Positions 21,776 to 34,049 of a DNA stretch of 64,000 nucleotides are shown one piece after another. The notes below the pieces were generated by a model, which saw only the letters and a program-made list of their open reading frames with translations, did no database searches and was not told where the DNA came from. The translations under genes and the position numbers were made by a program. The DNA lies in the NCBI GenBank assembly GCA_031216915.1, contig CM062297.1, positions 830,877,337 through 830,941,336 on the forward strand, given 5' to 3'. How positions within the stretch are numbered: the stretch's first letter is position 1; each line of letters opens with the position of its first letter. This DNA is from Pictodentalium vernedei. Lineage: Eukaryota > Mollusca > Scaphopoda > Dentaliida > Dentaliidae.

Positions 21776-22750
21776 TGTGTTGCATGAGCTTGTGAGATTG
21801 TTATCTACGCACTTCATGCAAGTTTTTTGCCCTTTCAGCATTTTGGGACCGAATGCCCAAACTTTGGCATTTGTGGCAATGGATGGGTACAGTAATGATC
21901 TTGCTCCCTTCTGTTGCACATTTATGACTCCATTGTTGACCATTTTCTGTTTTATTTTATATTCCCGTTTGGGCAGGATAATTTATGTTTCCAAATTCCG
22001 CTGTCCCTGTTCACGGGCATCCCTAGAGTGCGTTGTCGGTGTTAGCTATAAGGGTTTTGGTCACAAATACAATGTATTTTTGGGAGTATTTGGGTTCATG
22101 TAAGCGTAGGCATCTGTTTTTTTTTAAGCGGATTGGTAGGTTCACTGTCCAGTGACCTATTTTGGTTGGAGAAGGAACAGCTTGGTTTATTATGGTCAAT
22201 GGGTGCAGCCTGAGTCGGCGTAGTCAAGTTCGATGTTTTATTTGGTTGTCCCAGTTGAGATGAGTAGTCGAAGTCCATTAGGGAAGGATGGGATTGGGGC
22301 CTGTTAAGGTCTGTTGTGATGACTGTGTCTGAGATCTATGTGATGGTTGTGCCATCCTTGACATGTGCCGCTAACCAACCTGTTGCCGTGGAAGACAATT
22401 ATGACGGGTATTCTTTTCGCTTTGGATTTGGGATTCTTTTTCTCGTTGGCATTATTTTTGGATCTCATTTGTTTTCCTTTGTCGTTGTTTTTCTAGGTCT
22501 TTTATGTTGATCCGATGCAAGCCCCTGAGCTAGAGGCGGGCTTGGATCTTTTGATTTCTGAGTCAGATACGCAATCTGACTTAATTGATTCGGCTTTCCT
22601 CTTTTCGGTTGTCCTATTGTGGGTAAACGGCGGGCGTTATCCTCGTGTCGACTGTCCTGAGATATTTAATCGCAATATGGGAAGCCAGAGTCAGGGGTGT
22701 CAATAACATTTAGGATACTTACTTTTCTTCCACATGGGACGAAAAGTTGA

Positions 22751-23277
22751 GTTCTTTAGGGTCAGATGTGGTTTCAGTGTTCCTCAGTGGTACTCATCTC
22801 GTCATTAATGTTGCTTTCTTCGGCGGTTTTGAATAGCCGTTTGATTGGAGGGTTGGTCTATTGAGGACTAGGCGAGGCTTTCTTGAAGGCAGAATCGTTA
22901 AAGACAATAGCCTTAAGTTCCTCTATTTCATCCATTAGCACGTCATCTCTAATCCATAGGTCTTTGCCTTGTTACAATTTATGGGCGGGCACAGGCACTC
23001 TCTCAAACATTGTAACAATGCAACTTCAAAAAAACTTGGGTCATCATCAATCTGAAATTAGTTAATAATGTCGACATCATCAAACAGTGCTTTGGTTTAA
23101 ATAAACATTATATTTATCAGTTCATTAATACTAAGTTATCAAATGAATATTGTTTATATTAAAATTGTAAAATATTTAAGTCCGCAATTTGAGACGCGGC
23201 AAAATGGTCTCTATAACCCGGGTTGTGGTAATTCATTAATGCCAATATGCTGACTGAATAACTTCTGTATCATTACC
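22751..23277. other. spacer, no gene recognised
   Basis: It may hold further 5' sequence of the LINE relic; no motif was recognised. Confidence 0.35.
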
Positions 23278-23587
23278 GTTAAAACTAGAAGTCCTGTCAC
23301 GAACTGTGCGCTTATCTAGGCTTAATTGCGCGTAGACATTGCGCGCAATTGCTATATCGAATGGTATCCAAAGCACGGCAGCTTCTCCTAGTTACTCATA
23401 GAAAACACAGGCAACGTTTCTGCCAATGGACCTCCGGGTTACCCGGAGGTCCATTGGCTGAAACACTGCTTGTGCACAGGCCATATGCACAGAATTTGAT
23501 AGCCTCACTATGCTCATAACGCGTAGATTAACGCGCAGATCGACGTGCTATTTGTGCGCATTTCATGGCAGGACTTCTAGTTTTAAC
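23278..23587. mobile_element. foldback MITE with CCAATGGACCTCCGGGT core, copy 2 (complete)
   Basis: The terminal inverted repeats start GTTAAAACTAGAAGTCCTG and end in its complement (one or two mismatches), and the inner parts also pair (GTGCGC..GCGCA), so the whole 310 bp can fold back. The centre is a perfect 37-bp palindrome at 23422-23458. It matches 15841 and, in reverse orientation, 36144. There is no coding capacity. Confidence 0.85.
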
Positions 23588-24197
23588 TGTAGCTGCAAAA
23601 GAACTATTTGTAATAATGAGAATAATTTAGCCAGGAAGTTGAATTAAATGGATGTGAACAATACATTGCCTCCGGGGACTAATACTATAAAACGTTTACA
23701 ATTGTATTTCCTAGAATTGTATTTTCTAATTATGAGTTTAAATTGGCTGAAATGAACCCTCAGCATTTTCAAAGATGTGGCAAGTTGCCAGCTGAAAAAC
23801 TGCCATACCTTTCTAAATGCTAATGATTTATTTTAGTCAGTTATATTAATACGTAGAAAATACAATTCTGGAAAATATAACAGTAGACGGTTTATAGTAT
23901 TGGTTCCAGTATCAAGGTACTAACATCAGTGTATCTATTTTACTGATAGTCCCTGAAACACTAAGCCGCACTTCAGACCTAACTGCTCTCTGGATCAAAA
24001 ATATAAGCAGTGGGATATGTCTAATGCTTTCTATGGCACATCTCAGGCCAGCACATACTCAAAGAAACTATTAAATATATCCTTGTAGATAATTTAGGAG
24101 AGCGAGGAAAAAAAAGTGCACCTCAGTTGCAAATAAGGTGTGTCATGTGTGCGCAATCACGATAGCGCAACCCAGAAATAAATAGACAGAACGCCAT
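23588..24197. other. spacer, no gene recognised
   Basis: AT-rich; nothing recognised. Confidence 0.4.
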
Positions 24198-24442
24198 TCG
24201 CGTTCGAACTGTCATTTTTTACCGCACGAGATCGATTTGGGCGGAGAGATACTATTGAACGAGAAGCCGAAAGAGACGTAGTATGCTGTTCTGCATTTCT
24301 TGTACACCTTCAGTTAACTAAAAAATTTATTAATCGATTTTGGCGGGGGGACGATATTGTACTCGAAGCCTTCGGCTTCTTGTTCAATATTATCCCTCCG
24401 CCGAAATCGAGCTCGTGCAGTACAAAATGACAGTTCGAACGC
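24198..24442. repeat. imperfect inverted repeat with about 75-bp arms
   Basis: The left arm (about 24198-24273: CGTTCGAACTGTCATTTT, ACGAGATCGATTT, GGCGGAG, TATTGAAC, AGAAGCCGAA) is complementary to the right arm (about 24368-24442) with roughly four-fifths identity. The phrase TATGCTGTTCTG also follows each arm in direct orientation (24281 and 24445), so the structure looks like two copies of an element in opposite orientation or a diverged foldback element. Confidence 0.6.
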
Positions 24443-25984
24443 GTATGCTGTTCTGTATTTATTGGACGCCTACAGTTTACTAAAAACACAAAGTATTGCC
24501 AACAATAGCCCAAACGTAAAAAAAAATAATTAAATAGTCCACGCACGTGATCTGTATTGTTTAAGGACAATCCAGAAATTATTGTTCGCTTCGTTTTTTG
24601 CAGAAAAAGCGTGTATTTTATGAAAATAAAAGCATAGGCGTGCAGAAAGACACTGAAAAGGGATGCCTTTTAGATCCCCGAGGTTTGGTGTTCCCCCAAG
24701 ATGGATGTAGGAGATTGCGATAGTCTGAAAAATACACAGGTTGAACCAAAAGCATCAGCGCAAAAACAAATTTGTCGACCACGCAAACGTTGTGTTGGTG
24801 GTACTACTCATACAGAACCATTAACTGTACACCTGGTTACTGGAATAAGGATCAAGTGGAACAATTCGGCAATCCTCAGACGTAATATCAAAACACCACG
24901 ACGAAACGTGCCGGGAACGGATCAGTGGGCTAAGAATATACATACAAATAAGATAATTGCCGACTTTTTATTTTGACTAATGCGAACTGATCAGACTTTG
25001 TCATCGCTATTAAACTATCATGAAGTGTAGATTAAACTCAATTTACGTTCAACAAAGTCAAAGTTCAGATTCAGAGTTACATTTCGTTTTCCACATCCTC
25101 ACGGTACAACAGAATCAGACCAAGGAAATGTTTTGTTGAGTGGGAAAAGGTTATCGGTGTTGTTTTTTGATAATCAAGTTAAAAACTGCTCTTTAAGAAT
25201 GCAGTTCGCCCTGAAAAAAAATCGGAACAGAGCTACGACAATAAGATAGTATGACCTCTTGTCTTTCTGTGGAGACTGCGACTTTCAGATTTGTGTACTG
25301 CTCTTTATCCTCCTCTGTCGTCTTCACGACAAAGAGTCTTTCATCAAGTTGTATTATTTCTCATCTCCAAAATAACCCCCCGAAAAAACATCGGCTACAC
25401 ACGTTTATCTACGTGTGTTTATTTTAAGACCTTGATATATTTCAGATGTGATAAAGTCTTATAGTAGTATCGCTAATATCATTTCTTGATTTTTTTTTCT
25501 TCATAGTCCTAAAAACAAAACTCCATTGATGCGTTTGGAATTCTGCGTTTTTGCTGTGGAACTCTGCGTTTACGCTGGTGGTGGTGGTAATAAATGTGAT
25601 TTTATAAAGAGGCAAAACAAAATGTAGCAGCCCTTTTCGAGTTCTATAATTTTCGGACAGTCCGGATCGCGAATTTCAAGATAGGATCGATTATTTTGTT
25701 GGGTGCTTTAAATAAGAATAATAGGGTAGTGTCCTTGTGAATACCGTGATTTGAGAAAAAGAAACTCATGAATGTGACGGATGCTGTTGCTCCAGCGTGT
25801 GTCTCTGAGTGCAGGTTTAATGGTTGACACAGGTGTTGGTTTCCCGAGTGAAATAGCACAAATAATATGTGGAGTAAAGGCCAAACTGTTTCGGCCAAAG
25901 ATTTAAGAAACTCCTTGAACTATAAGTTTGGGTTTGTCATCTTTATGGTGAAACCGCATTGCGAACAGTCAAAAGTAACGAACA
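24443..25984. other. spacer, no gene recognised
   Basis: No gene or defined repeat. Open frames at 24701-24976 and 25644-25898 lack domains. Confidence 0.35.
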
Positions 25985-26080
25985 AATATAGAATATACCC
26001 ATAGTAGCTTGGTGTACCAAATGTTCACCACGTGTGGTGAACATTTGGTACACTAAGCTTATTTAGGTATATTTTATTTA
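25985..26080. repeat. near-perfect hairpin, 26-bp arms and 2-nt loop
   Basis: The arms at 26006-26031 and 26034-26059 (AGCTTGGTGTACCAAATG and partner) have a single mismatch. Weaker pairing extends outward through AATATACC on both sides. The centre contains CACGTG. Confidence 0.75.
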
Positions 26081-26400
26081 TACCATGATCGTCAGATTAA
26101 TACGAGTTTAAATGTTAAATACATCAATATTCACATGTGCGAATTTGTTTTTGTTCACATGAGCACCGATGGGCGGTACTTCGCTGGCAACTGTATCGCC
26201 GAAACGAAATAGAAGACGAAACTTGCAAATTACGAGCCCTTTTTCATTTTAATAACACAAGAACATACTATTTCGAGTTATGAGTGCTTTATTAACATGA
26301 GACAACGTATGTTTGTTAATTTTTGTTATTTCCAAATGAAACAAAATACTGCATTTTGATTGACGGAGAGGTACAGTGTAACTTGCAGTCCAAAGTTGCT

Positions 26401-26432
26401 TTTTTACACCGTGTTTAACAACGGTGTAAAAA
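26401..26432. repeat. short perfect hairpin
   Basis: TTTTTACACCGT pairs with ACGGTGTAAAAA around an 8-nt loop. It is one of three unrelated palindromes within 650 bp. Confidence 0.7.
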
Positions 26433-26569
26433 CAAGAATATACAAGAGCAAGCTTTATGGCTAAAAAGTACCCATTTATAATTATTAATTCGTACCTTCT
26501 GCTCGGTTATGTTAGAACAAAAATAAAAATACAGGAAATTGAATATTTATGTGCAATAAAATTTTACAG

Positions 26570-26622
26570 ATATGGATGTCATTGGAACTGGATCATTGAG
26601 CCAGTTCCAATGACATCCATAT
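26570..26622. repeat. perfect hairpin, 22-bp arms
   Basis: The arms at 26570-26591 and 26601-26622 (ATATGGATGTCATTGGAAC and partner) pair without mismatch around a 9-nt loop. AATAAAA outside each arm continues the symmetry imperfectly. Confidence 0.8.
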
Positions 26623-26639
26623 TTGTCTGGTTTTATTCA

Positions 26640-27459
26640 AGAAACTTGCCAAGTATAAATTTTCTGTCAGTTTTTGCCCACAATGTAGGTTAAAGTATTA
26701 ATTACGCCAAAATTCTTGGAAATAAATCCGTTATCCTTGTGTTTTCTAAGGTGTATGGGCATTTACACCGGTTTGGGAACTCATACACCCTTCGACTATC
26801 CTATGAGGTAAACTTATTTAAAAACGTAATAAATAATTGCCGGTTTTATTGGACTCTTCACGAGGCGACGAGTGATAAATTTAGACAAGTTTGCATTCAA
26901 GGCGAGGACACCAACGGTCAACTTGGATGTAGTTCCACTCCAGGTGTATATTATAACCACTGAAAATCCTTTGCAGGCGTGTTCATTATTGTTGGTGTTT
27001 AAAACTAAAATTTATGTCATAGCCTTTCTATATATAGTAATATAGTAGAATAGGTAATCATGGTATAAATAGAGATTTTACACAACCAGAGGTGACAGAT
27101 AGGAAATGGTCAGTAAACACATTCAGATTAGATTAATCTATTCTACATATCGGTACACGGAACCTGTGAAGTAATCTATTCAAGACACTCCACAGTTTAT
27201 GACAGCTTTGTACCCTAATCACCCCCAGTATTTCTTACCTATTACTACCCCCTACTATTGCGTGTTTGAGCTCATTGTTTACTCTATATTCTAGTTCAAT
27301 TGTCGTTACTTTCATAATGTATTGGAACTTGACCCCACCCCCACCCCACCCGTCCCTGTGTTTCTTATTGGTTTGATGAATTTACTATTCAGTACCGTCC
27401 TATTTTTGCCCTTGATTATATTAACCTTTTGTTCTTGCCTCTAATTCAACCTGTCCTTT
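26640..27459. other. spacer, no gene recognised
   Basis: No supported gene; the far right is C-rich and grades into the LINE relic that follows. Confidence 0.35.
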
Positions 27460-28130
27460 CAGCATTAGACTCTTCACTATTGAATCGACCAACTCCTTGA
27501 TGTTATCCCCGGTTGGCGCATTTTAAAGCTTTGAATTTATATTCCCCTCATAGTGCCTCATGTCTTTTTTTCTCAGGTTACAAATATCCATAAACACCGC
27601 ACCCAGGTTTGCTATTCTGTTGCCCCTAACCCTTAGTGTTATCAGATTGTGTTCAACATCCAACTCAGAATTTCATTCGTTGTCACTATCTATGGGTATG
27701 ATCTCTCTCGTTGTTCTGGGTGGGTCAGTGAGTACATAGTCAATTATTGACTTTATGTTGTTCCTTTCCCACGTCCATTACTCTTGCATTTCAAATTCGT
27801 ATTCAAACTCTTCAGGCAAAGTTCATTTGTGAACTCTAAGAGTGTCCTCCCATTAACGTTCATTTTCTTGACCCCACACGCTATACCCTTCCCTCTGCCC
27901 ACAAGGTTTCCATTAACATTTCCCGTTAATATAATATTGACCCCCACCCCCTCCCTGTTTTCCAGATCTAAAACTTTTGATCTGTATCTGGTATATATTC
28001 CATCATTCTATTCAAACTTTCACTTTTCAACTGCAGAGTATATAGTTCTCAACTGCAATGCTTCTGTCTTTCATTTGGATGTGTTTGTATTCGCTTATGA
28101 CATATTTCTGTGATTCTCACGGGGCTAAAC
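27460..28130 (-). pseudogene. LINE endonuclease relic
   Basis: Minus-strand frames give NIILTGNVNGN (in place of the usual ILLGDFN), then NVNGRTLLEFTNELCLKSLN (NG..LLEF....L.ILN), then in another frame SIIDYVLTD and a decayed SDHNLI-like VEHNLI. This is the order of the C-terminal half of an APE-type LINE endonuclease. Several frame changes mean it is dead, and no RT was recognised next to it. The clade cannot be told from this piece. Confidence 0.65.
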
Positions 28131-30297
28131 TCGTCCTTGATATAAAATGCGCAAACAACAGAACAGTGAAAAAATCGATGTTGCCCTGAGAATAATCATA
28201 TGAAAGCTTTACACAGGTATTTTTCTGAATTTTATTTTTTACCTGTGACAACCAAGGACCGTAATGAATCATTAGCATTTTTATCGGTAAATTGTGGTTA
28301 TACTTTAAAATTCCGATAATGTCTAGGAGTCATTTATAAAAGTGGGCAGGAAAACACAGTTCTTAAAAATACAACTGCAAGATAGGATTGCCTCAACTCT
28401 TGGTGTGTCTTTTGACTGAACGGCAGATCTATGTATCTGTGGCTGCCGAGCTGTAAGTTTACAGAACTTATACCACATTCACGGTGGTATTCCGAACCTT
28501 TGAATATATTTATTTGCTCGTCAAACAAAGTTGAAAATAGCCAATTGTATGAAGAACTGGATTGACTTACTGATTGACATTTGTGCATTCCTTGATATGG
28601 GAACCATTAGCAATGAACACCACCGGACACCATCGCTTCTACTCCCGCTTCTGCCTTTTAATAACCACCGTCAACATGGTGGCTGTTTTGCCATTTCTAG
28701 AATAAAAAAAACATTAGGCATATCAGCTGAAACTACTCACGAAGAGAAGTCTCAGACTTGTTTTGGGAACTGTTAAAAGTATTTTTTATTAACTTGTTTA
28801 TTTCAAGATTGTTTATATATTTAGTTTGTAGTTTTTTTCCTGCGATTAGATTTGGTTGAAACACGTTGGTTCAGGCCATATTTTTTTTAGGAATTTTCAT
28901 ATATGTACATTACTTTACTGTGACGAAGTGAGCTTTTCGAGGTTGGGTCAGCTGTTTTGTTTGCAGCTCTTGTAAATTATTGGCAGACTTAATTTAACTG
29001 GTAAGCAGAATTTGTAGTTTATCTGCAGTTAATTTGAGAAATTCCATCATGCTTGGTCACATCCAGTTTTACTACATAGAGTACTAATTCTCCTCTTAAA
29101 TTGTTTATTAAAACTAGTTGAACTTGTCAACGAGTTGTCAATTACTCCTGTTCATTATTAGAGATAGGTAGTGTAGGAGGACTATCAACTATCTTTAACA
29201 TCCTATGTGCTGAAACTTAAGCTGGGACATTTTACTATTCACATTATCTTTGGTTTTTGTTAAAGGAGGTGGCTGATGCAATATACTATTGTCCTTTCCA
29301 TAACCCCCCAATGGTAAATAAACTCTGGAATAATACAAAATCAAGAAAATATCTTTTAGTTTTCAGCTCCCGATTACGTGTAATATATTTAACTTCGCCG
29401 TCGTAACGTTTCTCTGATTTTAGCTCGCTCGAAAATTATATAAACGAATTTTTTAATTCTCTATGGGAATTTGTGTGTATTTTCGGAAGAGCGTCCATTT
29501 TGCAACAATGCACAAGAGACGTAACTGGGACCGTCCATTTGAGAACAGGTAAATTTGAATTTTCACGGCTTGCTTTTGCAGAAGGCGTGTTTTGACGAAG
29601 TTGGAATATCAGTTTGTCGTGATGATAGTTCAAAATAAAAGTGAATTAGTGAATAAATAAAATATACATGTATTGTAGTCGTGACGTAAATTATTTTATT
29701 AATACGTGCCGTACCAGTTTTCCAAATTTGTCATGTCTTGCCGACAACTGCCCGCAGTATGTTGCTACAGACCTCCATTTAGGCTTTGATTGTTTGTGTG
29801 ACAGTGACACGGGTACAGGCGAAAACAACACCGTGTGTTACTTTCGGTTTGGCACAGGAGTCCGGATTTCTTGGGTTTGGACTGCCCCCATCCAAATATG
29901 GCCTAAAAGACCTTGTTTTAATTTTTTACCTTGGCACGTCCTTTGAATTCGGACTCCCCCGCCCCCCCCCCCCCCCCCCCCCACACACACATACACAAGA
30001 TTCTGATTTCTGCGTCAAATAATAAAGAAGGAGGTGTATCGTGAATCCAGGTTGGAGAGATTACAGGGCCGAGGAAAGGGTGGGGTTGGGGAAGGGGTGT
30101 TATTGCTTTTACTGTTTAGAAGTCACTGATAAACAACAAGAAAACCATGAGATAGTTGGGAGGGGAGATGTATCATCTCATTTTTAACTGCTCAATTTTC
30201 AACAAATTTATTAGAGAACCATAGGCTAAATACTCGGTTTCAAAACGAAACACAGAAAAAGGCAGAATTTAAATGAATTAATTTCGCCATCGGAACT
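28131..30297. other. spacer, no gene recognised
   Basis: AT-rich with a poly-C/CA run near 29960-29995. No domain or splice-supported frame was found. Confidence 0.35.
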
Positions 30298-30392
30298 GGT
30301 GCCGTTCTCGCCACAATCAATTGGTGCCGTTTTCGCTCACTCGGTGCCGTTTACTCCAGGTGCCGTTTTCACACGGTGCCGTTTTCGCTATA
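30298..30392. repeat. short array of GGTGCCGTT units
   Basis: GGTGCCGTT occurs five times in 95 bp, usually continued by TTCGC or CTCGC, at irregular spacing of about 16-27 bp. This looks like a decayed minisatellite. Confidence 0.65.
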
Positions 30393-32259
30393 ACCCGACA
30401 CAAGTCCAAGTAACCAATTTTCTTTTAAGAAAGTATATAACTAATAGCACGAGAGAATTGGCATCTTCGAATACAACCCTGACGAATACGTATAATCACT
30501 AGAAAGCCTATTGGAAAATTGTAGGTGGGGGGGGGGGGGGCGTCACGAATACGTCACTTCGTGATCACGCTGCCCCCCTCCCCCCCCCCCCCCCCCCCCG
30601 CCATTTCTCAGCAAGCACCTGATAAATCTTCCGAGGGAGAAATCACTAGGCAAAGTTGATCAGAGAATTTATATAATATTAATCATATTTCGACTTCACT
30701 GATTATACCCAGCACAGGCGTATATAGACCAACGGGCCAACTTTTTTCCATGGCTGCGGGGGTGGGGAGGGGGGGGGGGGGGGCTGGAAGATTTTGCCCG
30801 AAAAGTAACTACGTGCGTAGCTCTGGTGTGGATGTTCGTGAGCGTGTCTTCTCCTTCTGGTGGGATTAAGGGAACCCTCCCCGGGAACATTTTTAAAAAT
30901 CTGATCCGCTTGAGGGTTTCTAGAGAACCCAGACTACCTTTCGAACCTTGTAATTGGAAGAAAAGAGGATCGCTTTTGTAGAGGTGCCTGGCTGAATGTG
31001 TTCGAGCGGTCTCGTCTGGTATCAGTCAACTGCAATAAAACATTATATGCTTCTCGGGATTCAGCTGGAGTAAATACGTGTAATGTAAGGCCTGTGTGCC
31101 CATAGAATTAGAGGATCGATCCCTACAGATGGATGAGGCTTTAACACTATTCACGTGGGTCGATATACTATTAATAACAGTTTGGCTGGCCGCTGATTTG
31201 CCGTGGTTCTCAGTTGAGAAGGTTTTGGTTACTCATGTGCTTCCAACTGCCCCCCGATTCCCACGCATCTTTCCTCCCAATACTGAGACGAACTGCTTGA
31301 AGACACTCTGTACCCCCATTCTTCACAATCCCTCCAATAAGCATACTAACCACCGCATTTGTGTCAACCACTAACCACGCCCTTTATTCTCCCATCCCAC
31401 GTTCTCATTATACTACTCCCAGGGAATTTCAATCTAGAAGATTGAGATATTGGACTTCCTAATAAAACATATTCCAAGGTCACCACTACGCCCAAGTTAC
31501 ACATTTGGCTCTCCTTTTCCACCGTCTTTCCCAATTCCCCCTAATCTCCAGTGATCGCGACCTCAGCTTGAACAACAGTGACCACCCCTCCCCTTACAAT
31601 GGCTCCATTGTCAAGGTACTCTTCAAAACCTGTCTTCTCTTTGTCACGCAGGCCACACAAAGACCTCTTTCTTTTGACCTACTCTCGCCAATTTTGGTTA
31701 CAATCCCCATGACTCTTTCTCTAACGGTTTTTTTTTCACCTTTGGTTGTCTCTATTTCTGAGTTCGATACATCGTTTGGATAAATCCCTACAAACTTCTA
31801 CCATTACTGCAGTTAATTATAACGAAATTTTTAAAAACCCTAGGCTATGAATTATTATCTCGACTGTCTAATATTTCTACATACCTGTGTTACTTCCACT
31901 GGGTTTAGTGGCGGCTCAAAGGTGTCTCCCCTATGGATATACTTTAGCAAGGGACGTCATATATGCCCAAGACCTAAGGTGGGATGCTAATAGAATTATA
32001 GATGGCGGCGTGGAGTATCCCTGGGAAAATTGGAAAAAAAGATTTCAATCCTCGAGGGCTTTTTGGCCACTAAATAAACTATGTTCCCATTCAGCCTGCA
32101 ACATTTTTCAGTGGGTAGGTAGATAGTGTGACAATTTATATAATAAAATCAATCAGTAACTGGAGCTTTCGGCCACTTGGCCTTATTTGCCACATTGTGG
32201 GGACCTAGTGAGGGGACCTATAAGTGATGTCACAGTAATGTGACCCAATTTAACTCATG
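30393..32259. other. spacer with G/C homopolymers, no gene recognised
   Basis: Poly-G and poly-C runs lie at about 30528, 30572-30600 and 30763-30782. Open frames between 31096 and 32126 have no recognised domain. Confidence 0.35.
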
Positions 32260-32640
32260 TTAGATTGTCATGGAAGCCCGCGGAAGCGGCCATCTTGTGA
32301 CGTCATCTCCATAGTGACACGTGGTCTTAGTGCGCATGCGCAGCGCGTGTTGTTAGTGTTAGTACTTCTGTCGGACATTTTTGTCTGATGGAGGCCGCCA
32401 TCTTGGTTTCTAAGGTAGCGCGTGGTTGCTATGAGCCTGAATGGCCTACACCAGGACGGGGGTATGTGCGGAGGGTTTGTTGGTTTGAATAGGAGTAAAT
32501 CTGATTACCCAGAAAGACCCACCAATCCATCCAAGCCACCCAAAACGACTATTTGATATGGATTCCTCACGAATCCTTCTTTTTTCAATAACAGGTACGT
32601 TCCTTTGTATAAGAGTAGTTTTACTTTGTAGAATTACCAC
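32260..32640 (+). repeat. dispersed CRE/YY1/NRF1-bearing repeat, copy C
   Basis: TGACGTCA lies at 32298-32305, CACGTG adjacent, the perfect NRF1 palindrome TGCGCATGCGCA at 32331-32342 and GGCCGCCATCTTG at 32393-32405, in the same order as copy A and reversed relative to B and D. The tail GGAGGGTTTGTTGGTTTGAAT.. matches copy A. The terminal inverted repeats of copy B were not found here. Confidence 0.75.
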
Positions 32641-34049
32641 AAACAAGTGCACAGGATGTAATTTTGTCTGCTTGCGTTGCATTCCAAGAGGTATTTCACG
32701 ATTTCTACCATAGTATGTGAAGGTTCCAGCTGTTAGTCAAATAGTGATTCGAAATTTCTAGACGTTGATTTGATTTTTTTGGGGGGGGGGGGGGGCCACT
32801 CCTGCGACAACGAACGTGCACGTCATCGAGAAACGTTACGTTTTTTCGACATATATACATGTAACAATGATTATAGCTGAATTCCCTGTGACCAAGAGGG
32901 GTGGCAACCGCCCCCTCCCCCCTCCCCTCGTTACATGCGCGCATGGTTCTTGGATCAAATTCAAATGACCTCCCATTAATTAATGATATGTGTTAGTTCT
33001 GGTGTAGCCGTTTAACATTCTCCCTACATTTCACCCCCACTCGATAGGATAAAATCTCGTGTGTTTCCCCTCTCTAAATATAAAAAAAAAACATTTACTT
33101 TTAAAAAGCTTATTTCTGGCTCCCAAGATTGGTGGAAGATGAAAAGATACACGCAGGCCATGACGGAATATCTCACCCCTGCCTCCGCTATGTGACTTTG
33201 CATTCGATTTATATATTCTTCTTTTCTTCATATTTGAAGATTTTGTTTGTAAAGTTAAAACTTTGAGCTATAACTGAGACGTTGTAACTTTTCCTCTTAG
33301 TAATGTGGAAGAGAGATAATCCACGCACACTGAAAACTACTTACGGTAAGTTTTACAAGCCTAAAATTAATCTACCCTCGCGAAGTATGTTACAATTTTT
33401 TTTCTAACGATTATTTGAATGGTATTAAAGGCCGACGACCCAAAACATATGTAAAAAACGAACGCGAATTACTTTGGCGAAGTCCAAGTTCAATGTTATT
33501 GAACTGGTTCGGACGGGTGGGGGAGGGGAGGGGGTCGAAACATGACACGTCCTGAATAGCCATGTTAATCTTTTAAAATTTAGTTCAAGTTATATGCTCT
33601 GCCCAGACTTCAAAGAGTATGGGCTATAAATTCACTGGCTGAGAAAAATTGGAACGTGTGTCTATATGTCACTTGGAGAGGTGGAGTGCATTTTTGTGAG
33701 CATCGTGTACACAGTCAGTGATGCCAGATCGAGGATCTGTCGCCAGCTATCTCAACCCCATACTGTCTTGAATCTGTTTCCTTGCAAGACACATATATAC
33801 GATAAACCAAAGATGGTTAGCCCATTTCTCCCAACTTGATTTCGCTTGACTTAATTATATTTTACGCAGTTCAAGGGCAGGACAGTGCCGGGGTGGACTT
33901 CAGGTGCCGGAGGTGGGGGGGGGGGGGGGGGGGGTAGGTTTTATGTTGGTAAATTTGGCGAAATGGAAGTGAAAGCCGGTATTCTGACAGCAACATACTT
34001 TAGAGCTTGATTTTTCGATAAGTAATCCGCGTTGGATGCAAAAAAACGT
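32641..34049. other. spacer with poly-G runs, no gene recognised
   Basis: Long G runs lie at about 32779-32795 and 33917-33935. Nothing gene-like was seen. Confidence 0.35.

Larger units (their letters stand above)
20911..22286 (-). pseudogene. ORF1 (gag-like, zinc-knuckle) of the jockey-like LINE, split by an insertion
   Basis: Two cysteine clusters flank the inserted element: CMKCVDNNLTSSC to its right and CLSCKGQHPNSYRGC to its left. The latter is the characteristic last knuckle of jockey ORF1 (CxxCxGxHxxxYRGC). They are separated only by the 574-bp insertion and its TGTGTT duplication, so the original frame ran through. Upstream frames (22096-22278, LGQPNKTSNLTTPTQAA) are Q/S/T/P-rich, as in ORF1 N-termini. 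Confidence 0.65.
18330..22750 (-). mobile_element. decayed jockey-like LINE with two later insertions
   Basis: Read on the minus strand the order is a gag-like ORF1 (about 22750-20911), an endonuclease (about 20900-20400) and a reverse transcriptase (about 19510-18840), the normal jockey/CR1-group layout. All frames carry many stops and shifts, so it is long dead. Inside it sit a 574-bp inverted-repeat element (21202-21775) and a 68-bp hairpin (19279-19346), each bounded by short target duplications. The 3' end is not defined; G-rich runs and a duplicated block lie beyond it. Confidence 0.75.

Noticed and set aside
29786..30022. Proline-rich plus-strand frame
   Set aside because: The proline run is a poly-C tract; no domain is present.
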